Below, piece after piece: positions 8,968-20,565 of a DNA stretch of 64,000 nucleotides. The stretch is from positions 13,306,001-13,370,000 of the forward strand of contig OX387608.1 in assembly GCA_947568835.1 (NCBI GenBank), in the 5' to 3' direction. Below the pieces are notes generated by a model. It did no database searches, had not been told where the DNA came from, and saw only the letters and a program-made list of their open reading frames with translations. The stretch comes from Protonemura montana (lineage: Eukaryota; Arthropoda; Insecta; Plecoptera; Nemouridae). A program made the translations under genes and the position numbers. Position 1 is the first letter of the stretch. The number at the start of each line of letters is the position of its first letter.

Positions 8968-10518
8968 ATGACAATTTTATCGAAGAGAAAATCCAGCCAG
9001 GGGAAAAATGAAGAACTGTCCGAAAATTCCGCACATCATGGTGGCACCCATTCACATCCTCCTGCCCTTGGGACAATTCCAAATCATACCCAAAGCTCTG
9101 AACCATTAGGTCATGTTCGCCTGAACCCTGCACAGTGTTGGCCCAGTGCAACCGACAAGCAAGAGACTCATCCGCCACACTACGAAGGGCACGAGAGTGG
9201 CTCAAGCAAGAGCAAGCGTCGCCATCAGACTAGTCCCCGTCGAAGAAGTCGTAGCACCCTTCGTGAACGAGCCGCTCCTTCTCCGCCTGTGTGTAGCAGC
9301 GTTGTTGCCGTTGGATCACCCAAGCCAAACTGCTCAACTACTATTGTTGAAGAAACTGGGAAACCAGAGGGAAATGGGTATAACAGCGGAGATGAACATG
9401 GTCCAGCCGGACATTTCTCGGCCGAAGAATGGCTCGAACGAGACCACAACTTCGAAAAGACGATGCAACGCCGTGGCTACATCATCAAACCAATGGAAGA
9501 AGACGGCGCTTGCCTATTCCGTGCTATCGCCGACCAAGTTTACGGCGACCAGGACATGCATTCAGTGGTTCGCAAGCACTGCATGGACTACATTGCAGCT
9601 AACGAGGATTACTACTCTCACTACGTAACCGAAGATTTCCAGCTGTACATCATTCGCAAACGCCTCGAAACCACACACGGTAATCACATTGAAATTCAAG
9701 CTATGTGCGAGATGTATAACCGCACTGTCGAGGTTTACAGTTACGGATCTGAGCCAATCAACATTTTCCACGGCAAGCACAAGAATGACAATGAGCCCAT
9801 ACGGCTGTCTTACCAGCACGGAAGTCACTACAACAGCATTGTTGACCCATACAAAGCTACCATCGGCGTTGGACTGGGCTTGCCCAGTTTTACTCCGGGT
9901 CTTGCTGACAAGAATTTGATGAACAAAGCAGTGACACAAAGCGAGACCTCGCTCATCGAGCAAACCATGCTGGAAGACAAGCTTCGCGCCACCGATTGGG
10001 AAGCTACAAACGAAGCAATCGAAGAGCAAGTAGCTCGCGAGAGTTACCTTCAGTGGCTCCTTGACACAGAGAAGCGAAACAAAACATTCGAACGTAGTTC
10101 CGCCACTTCGAGCTCCTCGACGGTCACATCCACTGAGGCTCGCTCGTCACCCCGAACTCGATCGGGCGGTTACAACTCTCCGTCTCAGGCTGAGTCTCAT
10201 CGCAGCTCTCCGAAACTTTGCGAGGATCACCGCAAGTCACCGAAAGCAGACAGTCGCCGGTACTCGCCGAAAGACGAGCACAGGAATTCGCCCAAAGTTA
10301 CGAAAGGAATCGAAGAGGCTATCGCTTGCTCGTCGACTGCAGTCACCGAGCCGGGGAAGAAAGAAACCGAGCCCGGGTTTCAGCTCTACGAGAGGGCCTC
10401 GTTTCTGAACATCGGCGTACCGGAGATGTTTGGCTTGTCAGAATGGGAGGATGAAGCTATCTTGGCGCAAGTGTTGGCTTCGTCTCTCGAACAACATCTC
10501 ACTCAGCAACGGAAGTAG
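8968..10518 (+). CDS. OTUD5: OTU-domain deubiquitinase OTUD5 (DUBA), single exon
   Basis: Cysteine protease that removes ubiquitin chains; vertebrate OTUD5 acts in innate-immune and developmental signalling. The frame encodes 516 residues without an intron. The start is secure because the N-terminus MTILSKRK matches the family's MTILPKKK. The OTU domain spans roughly 170-295: catalytic Asp179/Cys182 in EDGACLFRAIADQVYGDQDMH, the HGNHIEIQAM block, and catalytic His287 in GSHYNS. YNSGDE at 138-143 holds Ser140, the equivalent of the phosphoserine (human S177) needed for activity. The block GVGLGLPSFTPG follows as in orthologues. Residues 390-445 hold several S-P motifs, including four SPK repeats about 10 residues apart. 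The C-terminus (LSEWEDEAILAQVLASSLEQHL, 490-511) resembles the family's ubiquitin-interacting motif. Slightly shorter than human OTUD5 (571). Confidence 0.97.
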   Translation: MTILSKRKSSQGKNEELSENSAHHGGTHSHPPALGTIPNHTQSSEPLGHVRLNPAQCWPSATDKQETHPPHYEGHESGSSKSKRRHQTSPRRRSRSTLRERAAPSPPVCSSVVAVGSPKPNCSTTIVEETGKPEGNGYNSGDEHGPAGHFSAEEWLERDHNFEKTMQRRGYIIKPMEEDGACLFRAIADQVYGDQDMHSVVRKHCMDYIAANEDYYSHYVTEDFQLYIIRKRLETTHGNHIEIQAMCEMYNRTVEVYSYGSEPINIFHGKHKNDNEPIRLSYQHGSHYNSIVDPYKATIGVGLGLPSFTPGLADKNLMNKAVTQSETSLIEQTMLEDKLRATDWEATNEAIEEQVARESYLQWLLDTEKRNKTFERSSATSSSSTVTSTEARSSPRTRSGGYNSPSQAESHRSSPKLCEDHRKSPKADSRRYSPKDEHRNSPKVTKGIEEAIACSSTAVTEPGKKETEPGFQLYERASFLNIGVPEMFGLSEWEDEAILAQVLASSLEQHLTQQRK

Positions 10519-11437
10519 GTGGTGGGTGGCTCGCAATATGGTTCCTGCTCTCGTGATCAGTTAAAAATATTTGGCTCTTGATGAATTTTGTTTTGTCATC
10601 TTTTTATATTACATTGTTTCTAATATTGTGTTTTGTTGTCTAGACTTATATGTTTCCGTTAATGGGAGTCATTGTGATTTGCGATGAAGTAATCGTTGGA
10701 ATTTTCCTTGTCACTGATGAGAAACTCGTGTAGGTACCTTATAAGTGTAGAATTGTTGACCTAATTATGCCCTGATTGTAAATTGCTATGTACACTTCTT
10801 TATCTATCATATGATCTATATGTTGCTGCCAAAGTTTAAAATTTCAATGTTGTAACTAGTAGCTGTCACCACACGGTATTGGCACCTTGTAAAAATTATT
10901 AGTGTATCACTAGGGAATCATTTGGGATACAATTGTATTGCAATACATCCATATTTATAGTAGTTAATGGTCTCCATTAGTTGCACGGCTATGTTGGAAA
11001 CGATTGGTGCACTAGGTAGCGTTTATTATTCCTATCAAGAAGATTTTTCTGTGCATATTATTCTACGCCATACTTGTGAGATATGTATCCATTATGTTGT
11101 ATTTTTTGTAACAACTTTAAAAACCCAAATAAAAAATTATTCTTTGTGATTCAAATTGGCTCTTGTCGAAATTATTTCATCGGACAAGGCACCCGCTGTT
11201 GCCGGATGCGAGGGGGTGACTGCTAGTTTAGGGGGGCTCTGCTTGGATATTTGAAGAGTGGAAAATGTACTCGAATGTTGACAGCCTGGCGCTTGCTGAA
11301 TTCACTGCGTAGTCATTAAATCTAAGGAATAACACCCTCTCATAATTCCCTGCATTGTCTTCATCATAGCATGCATTGCTATTCACCATTGATAAAGTTC
11401 TTATAAGGGACAAAAACGATTACCAGCATAGAGAAGG
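10519..11437 (+). other. OTUD5 3' UTR and downstream flank
   Basis: T-rich sequence with no coding exon. The first full AATAAA I see on the plus strand is at 11128-11133, followed by a T/G-rich stretch, giving a 3' UTR of about 0.63 kb. Nothing else is recognised up to the transposon at 11438. Confidence 0.5.
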
Positions 11438-12127
11438 CAGGGACCGGAATATTTATGTATTCCGATTCCATGTTACACAAAATATAAATTCCAATTCCAA
11501 TTTTTATTCCACCCAGAAACAAATATAAATTCAGATTTTGCACGTAAAAATTTCAATTCCTACTCCGCATACAAAATAATAAAGATTCCGATTCGGGAAA
11601 GCTCATAAGAAAACTTCTGATTCCAGGAAACGCACAGTAAAAATGCAGATTTTTATTTTTATTGTTCTGTTCGGTCTTTATCAAAAAACAAATTATAAAA
11701 GTGTGGAATGCGACGCTGTCAAATAGTGCAAATAGTCAAGAAGCCGCCTACAAGAATGAAACTATAGTGTTATCACTTCAGTAAGTCGACAGCCGCCCTA
11801 CTCGACTTCGCACCGAAAATCAAACCATCGAAAGTAACCAGCTGCAAAGAATGGAATTCACAGTAGAAACAAAAATACTACCAATAACCATGATCAAACG
11901 AAGTTACATATTTACCTACCAACCTAACTGTTTTATTCTCAGCTAGTTCAGCCCACAGACCACTTAGGCACAGCGTTAATTTTGAATAGAATTTTTTTCG
12001 GCAAAATAAAAATTCCGGTTCTGATTCCAATTGACTAAAAGTAAAAATGTCGATTCCAATTTCATTTACTAAAAAATAAAAATTCCGATTCCCAAAAAAC
12101 ATCGATTAATTCCAATTCCGGTCCCTG
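11438..12127. mobile_element. Non-autonomous hAT-like DNA transposon (690 bp)
   Basis: Ends in perfect 13-bp terminal inverted repeats, CAGGGACCGGAAT (11438-11450) and its complement (12115-12127). It is flanked by 8-bp direct repeats AGAGAAGG / AAAGAAGG with one mismatch. CAGGG termini and 8-bp duplications are hAT hallmarks. Subterminal regions are full of imperfect GATTCCAATTCCG-type repeats in opposite orientations at the two ends, as in hAT transposase-binding sites. No transposase frame is present. Confidence 0.78.
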
Positions 12128-14880
12128 AAAGAAGGGAATGGTTTCTCTAAGCTATCATCATTATTCACAAAGAAAAGTTGTAAATTGTGTTCCTTCTCTG
12201 TGCGGTCCAAATCACTGAGCTGATTTAAAACAGTTTTTCAGTGTAGACCAAACTTTTGTTGAATAGTTTAAGACAAGGAAGGTAAGTAGGTTTTGGCTTT
12301 TGCACCACTTGAACACGATATTAATTCACTTTATGGTACTTAAACATTTCTGTGACCAATTTTGAAGACCAAACATTAGTTTGCACATAAATATTACTTT
12401 GTGTTCAATTGCTCATTTATGTGAACGCAGCTTGCTTCCCAAAAAAAAAAACTTGAAGAGCGTAGCTCCTAAAAATTGGCAGGCAGGCCTAAGTAAAAAA
12501 GTAGTCCTAGCTTCTAAATTCCTTATGCAATTCTTATCGACAACATTTAAAATCCCTTACGATATAGTCAGCTAATTTGGTTCATTTAGAAATTTTAATA
12601 AAAATTGCAAACCAAAGATTATTTTCCAGTAATTTCAGGTATCCTCTCAGCTGTTCTCGTGACTTAACTCAACAGTTATCTAAGAAAATTCCTGGAATGT
12701 GGTGTCAGGGAAGTTTTTCAGTTCGTTCAGCACTAGATCTACAAATGTTATTAGTTGGTCTTTTAATCTCTGCAGTTTGCAAATCTAATTCCACAAAAAT
12801 ATAGCGTTATTATTATTTTTATAATTGATAGTTGATCGACTTTCACCTTTTATAAAGCAGGTTGACTTCTATGGTCAATATTCCTTGCATGAAGTATTAG
12901 GGATGATTTTTTATTTTTTATTTATTTAATAGCAGTTCATTAAACAATTTTTCAATTATGTGAACATTGTCATGAATACATAAGATAAATTTATATCTTA
13001 GTTGCTAAAAATTCTTTACAGGAATAATATTCACCTTTAATCAGGAGGCTTCGTAATTCGTTTAATTGAAAGATGGTGGCACGCAATTTACGGAAAATGA
13101 AATGCTAGTTGCGAGAAATGTTACCAAAATGTTCACATGTAGACTACTGCCTGCTAATGTTAGAGTATGAAAGTTTTACAGAAATGACGGTGAGGTGATA
13201 AAGATGAGGAAAATGTTAAAATATTACGAAGCCTTTATTCTGCAGACAATAGCGAGTAGTAGGTATTGCAGAATCCGAAAAGATAAAAACTGCAAACCAG
13301 CTTTTTTATTTTTGGTTAGTTTTTTACCTCTTTCCAAGGATTTGTTAGGCTTTTTACATTCCTTCGAGCTTACTAAGTATAAAGAACAAATACTTAGAAT
13401 TGAATTATTACATATCGTTGTTAATGGACTTAATTTACAATTCATATTAGTTCCTAGAAGTTGATAGTTCCTCGATTTCTGCATTCTAGTCCCGATGTTT
13501 GGTTTTGAAAAATGAGAAAATGCAGGGATCATGGCACATGGTTTGTCTTTTTCATTAAAGATCCGTGGTTTCCCCAACTTTTAACACCGACTTCTGAAAA
13601 GAATTGTATGAATGAGACATCCTGTACGATCAGATCAAGACCTCGTCCGGTGCTCAAAAGAAAGTTCTCAGTTTTCTCTTAGAAGACAACTTAAGATGTA
13701 ATCAAAGATTGTAATCAAATAATCAAATAGCTTGTATCATAAGCTACTTCTTGGAAAGACCGAGAGGCAAAACAAAACATTTGAATAGAGTTCTGCATTG
13801 ATTTGATCCTCGACAGTTTTGTTCCCTGATGACCGCATTCAAAATTCAAACCAAGATTCAAACTCTTTACTGTGATGCGAGATAGACTAGCAGACGTAGC
13901 TTACAAGACTTTGACGAAACAAAAAGTTTTAGCAGCTGATGCCTCCTTGATCTTTGATTCCAAGAATTACAATTTATGTACATTCTTCAAATTAGTCACA
14001 TTCCGCTAGCAATTCCCGTCGGAAAAAGTTGACACGAATTTTAAATTATTAACGGTTAATTAGGCGTGTTAATGTTAAGTTTTAATGATAGTTACGAGTG
14101 GGAGGACAATTAGCTGCAAATTTGTAATGCAATTGCAATTTGGGTCAAAGTGTCCAGCCGCCTTGTGACGTCACGTTGTTTATCTAATAGTTTTGAGAAT
14201 CCACGACAGGTGGCGTCAAAGTGTCGTTTCGAATAAGCCAGTACTAATTCAGGGAACAATTTGTGGTCTGATTTTCAGAGCTTTGCATATTAAATTCTGT
14301 GATAAATTATAAATAAATGTTTGATATTAATCAACCGTGTCTGAGACGTCTATGTTTTGCGCCGTTAGTGAATGCGAATAAATTGTTATTCCGACGACTG
14401 CTTAGCATGCGGACAATTTGGTTTTCAGATTTTGCTTGGGAAACCAGACAATAATAAATAATAACACACACATTTGAAATAATCAGTTACTTTCGAATTT
14501 ATTTAACGATCTTTGTGACTTTGTTCGTGACCAAGAAATTTTGTTTTTAAACGTATCTGTCAACAAGTGGTGTAATTTGTGACTTGCGCTGTGATCGACC
14601 GGCAGTCTTTGAGGTATGTTACCAAATAATTTCAATTATGAGTAAGTCGTTGGTTTCAATCACTGACCAGACGTTTAACATTTTATTTTCCAAGATTAAA
14701 AAACATTGAAATATTCAAATACCCAAATGTCCATCATTATGAGTGACTTTCGCCAGCCAATTCCGACAGCTTTCGGACCCAAAATTGAAATAAACCTAAA
14801 CCATTGAACATTGACTGAGCCAACTGAACCAAATCTTCAACATGTGCAGATACAAGATTGCCTACACTTGACGATGTCAC
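12128..14880. other. Gene-poor AT-rich stretch
   Basis: No exon, RNA gene or dispersed repeat recognised. Short open frames here are AT-rich with no domain. One perfect palindromic CRE (TGACGTCA, 14166-14173) lies beside a CAGGTG E-box at about 14206 and could mark a regulatory element. Confidence 0.4.
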
Positions 14881-15364
14881 TTTACTGCTTCCGTCCACAT
14901 GATTAGCAACATCCGTTTAGCTCAAGTTTTGACCACGGTCCAGATTCGGCCGGACCCCCTTCTCAGAGATTTTTGGCACACATTTCCGACCTCCGGGCGG
15001 TCCGCGCAAAGGATAGTCGTCGTCTCGCAGACTCCAAGTCAGCGGGGTTCTGGCGCCAGTCTTGCACCTGTGCTCATGGTCATCGTCCCCCGGCGGTATT
15101 TATAGGGGTAGAGAGTTTGGTTGAGTTAGGAGGCGACGGCTGAGATGGTTTTCATCATAGTGGGTGTAATTGGCTACCGGAACTGACCTGTTTGACATTC
15201 TCAAGATACGTCATGACTAGCACCCAATACACACCCAATACCTACTGTATGAATCATACTCCATCACGTAATTATTATTCTTTTACTTACGTGTTTCAGC
15301 GTAAAGATCGGTTTTCAGTACTGGCAAGTTAATTTTATTTCGTATGCTGTCAGAAATCTAAACA
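14881..15364. other. GC-richer island with TATA-like motif
   Basis: 14930-15115 is clearly richer in GC and CpG than its surroundings and ends in TATTTATAGGGG (about 15097-15108), which could be a TATA box on the plus strand. I could not find a convincing exon. Promoter status is inference. Confidence 0.25.
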
Positions 15365-15367
15365 CAC

Positions 15368-15500
15368 CGACTATACTCCGTTCAGCGAGAGAATGAGTCG
15401 TTTTGGGGTGACATGCGGGGCAACTGTCATTTTAAAAACCCTAAATAACCTCTCAGTTGGTGCCCGCCATTTTCCTATTGCACTGAAACTTTTGTCATAT
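15368..15500 (+). repeat. MITE-like family A, left-end copy
   Basis: Matches the family start (TATACTCCGTTCAGCGAGAGAA) with the downstream GTCGTTTTGGGGTGACATG, CTGTCATTTTAAAAA and CGCCATTTT blocks. The right half is missing. Confidence 0.55.
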
Positions 15501-15576
15501 TTTGGTTTTCGAGCCATTCGGAACATTTTTCTACCAATTAAGTCAATATAGGGAACTATTATGCAGATATAATACG

Positions 15577-15716
15577 TTATTATTATCAACACTATAACCA
15601 TCTCAAAAATCGATGCCCAAACGCGGACTCTATAACTCTATTGACGGTCATAGTGTTGATAATAATAAAATACCCAGCGCATTGCAAGCGTTTGCAATTT
15701 AAATAAGATTTCATCC
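15577..15716 (+). repeat. tRNA-SINE body in inverted arrangement, second example
   Basis: Same layout as 2361-2520: a reverse copy of the segment TTATAGTGTTGATAATAATA (15577-15614), a short piece of the tRNA-like 3' end (GATGCCCAAACGCGGACTC), then the forward copy (15638-15668) and the tail GCATTGCAAGCGTTTGCAAT. Arms carry a few mismatches. Confidence 0.7.
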
Positions 15717-17080
15717 TAAGATATAATACGTATTTTGCAACACAATCACTGGCATTTAATTCACGAGTCAGTAGCAATACTGGGGAATCTTCTCCCACGG
15801 ACTCAACTTAACGTCTCTTAAAAAGCCGTGGAAAATGTGTATGTATTTTCCTCGCTAAAAGGTATAGCAGACATGATAAAAGTGTTAGTACGAAAATAGT
15901 AAATTCACACAGGTATTATCACTTCAATATCTGTCCTGAGAACACCAACATTTCAGCAGTAGGTAAACATAACGGAATTCGTGGAGCATCATTATCGGTC
16001 ATGGCGCCAGTATTGATGCATTTCTTTATCTCCCGTTCTATTAAACAATACAGAGATGTCAAAGCGCACAAAAGACCTACCTGTGGTGGTTCCCGAACAC
16101 TTCACTTCGGGTCGCCCGGCTCATTATATGATGAGACTCTTGAATGGGACAGCCAAGCGTCTGTGTCCTATTGTTTGACGGCTGAAAAACCAATTGTTGG
16201 CAGTGTCTGCTGAGGTCGATTTTAAAATACACAAAACACCACTCGTGCGATTCTCACGACCAGAGTGAAGAGAGCGATTCAGATTTTCTCATGCGAATTT
16301 ATTAAATTGACGTATTTTGAACCATTTTTGGCGAAAAGTAAGCTGTAAAAATGAGTGTTGCTTGGTTGATTTGCTTAAAGCGTTGACAATCCTTTATTAC
16401 GCTTGGTTTTTTGGCGCCTTTCGTAGCGAAGGTGATGCACAAGGATATAGCAATTGCAAATGGGATAATCTTTTTGGGTCAGTTGTAAATATTCTGAAAT
16501 ATGACCAATTCATCTCACCTTTCTACTATGGTAAAGGTATTGGAAAGGTATGTCATGGGAAAAAGTGAAGACATTTTACTGTAAGGTGCACTATTGAAGA
16601 TAAAAGCTCGTGTATTGAATGCAAAAACCTCGAATTCGACGAATTAGCAGTACTGTAACTTGTCACGTGTCTACATACATTCAATTTGCAAACGCAATTA
16701 GTATGGTAGTATCACAGGTAGAACCAATATTGACTTGAACCTGTTTTGGAACAAAAGTGTTATTGCGTTGTGCAATGAGGACACTGGTGACATAAGAGAC
16801 ACTTGAAGACACAGGTGTACTCTGACAACGCGTGCATTTCATCCCTAAAACCTGTTTGAAATCTCCGTAGAAGATGCACTCTCTGGAGTATGTGTAGGAG
16901 AAATAGGAGAAATATTTGGTTTTCATCCACAAAGAACCAACCCTGAAGGTGAATTTCTTACTGCCATGTGTGGAAACGATGACAGATAAACAGATAATTA
17001 ATTTGAAGCTAATATATTAAAGTAATGAGAGTCAGTTGATTCTTGAGAATACTATCAAAAATATGGACCGTTAGTTAGTT
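15717..17080. other. Unassigned stretch
   Basis: No recognisable coding exon, RNA gene or repeat copy. Several short open frames on both strands lack domains and splice context. Confidence 0.4.
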
Positions 17081-17535
17081 ATTATTTATTTATTTATTTA
17101 TTTATTTGTGGTGTTTAGCGACGCACTGTTTTGACATCTGGCTATGCGGCACTGGTCTAATGGCGTCGGTGGATGAGTGGATGATGATGAGGATGATGAT
17201 GAACCTAACCTAGCCTACAAGGGAGGAAGGGAAACCCGGTGCCGGCACGTAGCCTACTCCTGTCGAAGAGCACCAAGGGGACCACCGGCTTCACGTCCCT
17301 TCTAAAGGACGGTACAACGCGAACAGCAGGATTCCTCCACAAATCCATGCTGTCGAGAGGTTGATAAGCAAGGCGAATGAAGTTGCTGTACTAACTCATC
17401 CCTCCAACCTCTCTCCCGAACAGAACTGGTCATGTGTATAATGGTCACCCATCCAATACCTGACCCAGCGCAGTGTAGCTTAACTTCGGCGATCTCATGA
17501 GAACCGGTGTCTCCAACATGCCAAACCGTTCGGTC
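17081..17535 (-). mobile_element. 5S-headed SINE (family D), nearly full-length copy
   Basis: On the minus strand it begins with the 5S-rRNA-like head (GAACGGTTTGGCATGTTGG..., then GATCGCCGAAGTTAAGC and GGATGGGTGACC). It continues with the body (AACCTCTCGACAGCATGGAT, AAGCCGGTGGTCCCCTTGG, a GAT-rich tract) and ends in ACTGTGCGTCGC..AACACCAC followed by a perfect (AAAT)n tail. Best-preserved minus-strand copy and a good reference for the family. Confidence 0.85.
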
Positions 17536-18137
17536 CGTTATTTAGAGCGAGACGGGAGATTATAGGGAAAATGGATCCATCTTATGGGAGAAAACTTGAA
17601 TTTGCTCAAAACTTAAATGAGAAACCTGGAACTTAGAAAACTTGATCAGGATCAAACGCAGAGCCAATATGATTCACACAAAAATGATGTGACAGTCACA
17701 ACTTTTCTCTGAAAACCCAGAGGCAAACATAACAAAATAAAAATAAACTCAAAACATAACCAAAAAGGCGAGCACGTTCACACATAAGGTCACTCTTGGA
17801 AGAGTCCTGAACAAAACAAATCCGTGATCACCCTTTGGCGGTGCGCTCTGAGATCGGGTCCATATAAAGGCAATTGCCTGTCGGGTAGCGCTGCACAGGG
17901 ATAGGAAGGCCGCGCTTTGAGGCAAGCGGGGCCGTTGAGCGATTCTGAGACGATCAACTTGGACACCTGCATCAGGCCGAGATCTCTTTCTCTTTCTACC
18001 TTTTCTCTCTTTCTCTCATTCCTCCGACTACAATCTCAGTCGCTACTATGATCTGTTCACACGGTAGATTCGGAATGCGGCATGGTACATTTCTGTGTAT
18101 GGTCATATCATTGACTTTATTGGTAGAGTCAGAGGAA
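17536..18137. other. Possible promoter-like segment
   Basis: 17830-17950 is GC-richer and includes CATATAAAGG at about 17861. A CTTTCTC-rich pyrimidine run at 17985-18030 ends in CTACAATCTCAG, an acceptor-like signal. No coding frame could be linked to either. Confidence 0.2.
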
Positions 18138-18430
18138 CAGCGTTAATTTTAAGCTTTTGCCGAGTAAACAAGCCGGCAATACGTGGTGTCACTCGAAGAC
18201 GCTTGCGGCAAACCTCTAAACTTCGACTCAAACATGCATACCAATCGCTGATAGAACTAATACTGATTAATTTAGCGTAAACTAGTCTCAAATGCGAGTA
18301 ATCTGCGAGAAATAACAAATTGAAATTGTTTCGCTCTCAATACAATCTATCTAGAAGCATCCTCAATGTTGTCGGTAAAGTAGTCATTTGGATGCCACTT
18401 TTCGCGAAGACAGTTCAACATTAGCGCAAT
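18138..18430 (+). mobile_element. MITE family B copy
   Basis: Left end CAGCGTTAAT.TTAA and right end GTTCAACATTAGCGC are inverted repeats of each other. Internal family blocks: AAACTAGTCTCAAATGCGAG, TAATCTGCGAGAAATAAC and GGTAAAGTAGTCATTTGG. No coding capacity. Confidence 0.7.
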
Positions 18431-18789
18431 GATCGTGTAAGGTCATATGTTGTACCATACAATATTTAGTATATCCCGTGAGAAAAGCTACCATATCAGA
18501 GCAATTTTGAGCTATTTTTTCCAAAAGAGCTAGAGGGCTAAATGTTATCTTCTTTAACGGGCTAAACTTTATGAGTATTCCCACCGTGAGACTAGTTAAG
18601 GAGGCACTTAGTAAGATAGACCGTACCCATCCAATTCCTTTCATATACCTTTGTCTGTGCAGAGAAGAGACCCGCAGAAGTGTTCAGTGTCTTTTTTTCT
18701 TGAGTAATGCTAGGATCATAAATACAAGAATCTGATGGCGCCAATTCGAATGACAGACATGGTTTGGTCGAGAGCAGAGAAATGCGTTT

Positions 18790-18850
18790 CACCTATAGTT
18801 CCGGGATACGAACCGGAGACCACTGTATTACAGCGCCACGTCCAAGTGTT
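18790..18850 (-). repeat. tRNA-like SINE remnant (family G)
   Basis: The minus strand reads GGTCTCCGGTTCGTATCCCGG, a B-box-like T arm, after a tRNA-like GTGGCGCTGTAATAC. Similar T-arm remnants are at about 31325-31370, 53112-53165 and 62275-62330 (minus). No complete cloverleaf. Confidence 0.4.
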
Positions 18851-18884
18851 ATACATCCAATTTATTTGAATTATTTTGATTTGC

Positions 18885-19147
18885 GTAGGACTGCAGAATT
18901 AAAAAGCTCCGTCAGGCGATCTCAGCTTCTCCATGGCTACCATACATTGAATATACCATTGAAGCTCCTATTCTAGGCTATGATATACCCGTGGTAACAT
19001 AAGATAGCAGAATTGAGAAGCTCTATCAGGCGATCTCAGCATCTCTATGGCTACCAAACGTTGAATCTACCATTGAACCTCCTATGCTAGGCCACATACC
19101 CGCGGTAACATAAGATAGCAGAATTGAGAAACTCTATCAGGCTCTCT
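18885..19147 (+). repeat. 114-bp minisatellite, about 2.3 diverged units
   Basis: Units carry AGCAGAATTGAGAAGCTCT, CAGGCGATCTCAGCATCTC, TGGCTACCAAACGTTGAAT and CTATGCTAGGCCA. This is the most diverged of the three loci with this unit. Confidence 0.75.
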
Positions 19148-19576
19148 ACCACATCTCAATCGTGAACCAACTAAAGCATCATCATCTCCAAGATCGTGTC
19201 GGCTCGCCTATCGCGGCGACCTGCCCGTCGAGAGACTACAATACCGTCGGCGCCTCTACTGCATGGTTACGCTACAAAGTTTACAACTAGCGTAGAGGAC
19301 GCTGCCGCCTTGGGCGTTTCACGTGCACGGTGAGCCATGGTCTCGTTGATCTAATGGATCACGTTGTCCATGGCGACGACGACGTTCACGCTCACGCATC
19401 GAGGACGTCATGGGGGCGAGGAGGATGTCAAAGTGTGCTGAGATTGGATAGGAGGGGATTGGTCTTCCGGGTTTTTGGGATTCTTTTGGGTTATGCGGAT
19501 TTTTGTGGTATGTGTTTGGTAAAGTATAGTGGATTTTTTTATGAAAATGTGACGAGAAATAGGATTTGTTTAGACG
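19148..19576. other. GC/CpG-rich island
   Basis: 19190-19460 is rich in CG dinucleotides and contains CGTGCACG|GTGAGCC at about 19328, a reasonable splice donor. A plus-strand frame through 19170-19280 is open but closes before the donor. May be a promoter or first non-coding exon; no product can be named. Confidence 0.25.
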
Positions 19577-19672
19577 AAATCTTATTTAAATTGCAAACGC
19601 TTGCAATGCGCGGGGTATTTTATTATTATTAACACAATAACCGTCTCAAAAATTGATGTCCAAACGGGACTC
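19577..19672 (-). repeat. tRNA-SINE (family E) 3' portion
   Basis: AAATCTTATTTAAATTGCAA...TATTATTATTAACACAATAACCGTCTC...AATTGATGTCCAAACGGGACTC: tail and body plus the last bases of the tRNA-like head. The rest of the head is missing. Confidence 0.7.
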
Positions 19673-20565
19673 ATAATAATAAAAAAGGATTTTTATTTAA
19701 GTTTTTTTTTGCCACTTGGCCGTTGGTCAATCCCCGATAGGACCTAGATTAAGAAATTCAGTTCAGTGCGTGAGCACGTCAAGTAATTAACGTGCCGTTA
19801 ACAAATTGAAGACATCCGTGGCTGTTGCCAAGCAAATAACAAATTATAGTCTGTTTGGTTTTTAACGAACTACTCAAAAATTGGGACAATTTTTATGGAT
19901 ATTTTACAAATTTTAACCACTCACATATTACATTGTATTCATTTATTTTACGTTCATTCATATATTTGACATATATTCAAATTCAGTTAAAGTGTAAATT
20001 GAAATAATTGTCAATTGTCAATTGTACAATCAAACAGTGAAATTAAGATTTTGATGTCGTTTGAATTTATTTATTAAGCAATCTGGCTGGGGTAGCCTCC
20101 TCCCTCTCAATCAGTAGCCAAGAAGAAAACATCTTAGGCCGCTAATTGGGTTGTTAGGCGCCTTTTGTGTAACCTTTAAATTTATCTCTGCGTTCATCGC
20201 CATATATTATGTTAATTACTGCGGTGGTCCTCGTCGGGTTCATTTGGCTGGTTGTAATTTATGAGATGAACGATTCAGATTTTCCCGTTTATGTGTCACC
20301 TACGGAATGTCTCCTACGTACCTGCAAGATAGGCATCAGATAGCATTTAAATATCTGTTTAAAATAGTTTGGAATGTGTTTAATTGTATTCATAAACCTT
20401 TTATAATGATGGTCAACCGTCTTGATAAAGTCAGAATTCTAGACAACACACTTAGCAGCAAGGAGCCAAATCATTGATAATTTAAAGTCGCAAAATAAGG
20501 GGAAATGTTTGTTCGTGTTTTTTTTTTTAACGTAAAACTATGCGTATCAGCGTTTTTTCTTATGT
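19673..20565. other. AT-rich stretch without recognised features
   Basis: Nothing supportable as a gene, RNA or repeat; contains only short A/T runs. Confidence 0.4.

Noticed and set aside
9225..10454. Long alternative-frame ORFs over OTUD5
   Set aside because: Shadows of the real OTUD5 frame produced by its codon composition.
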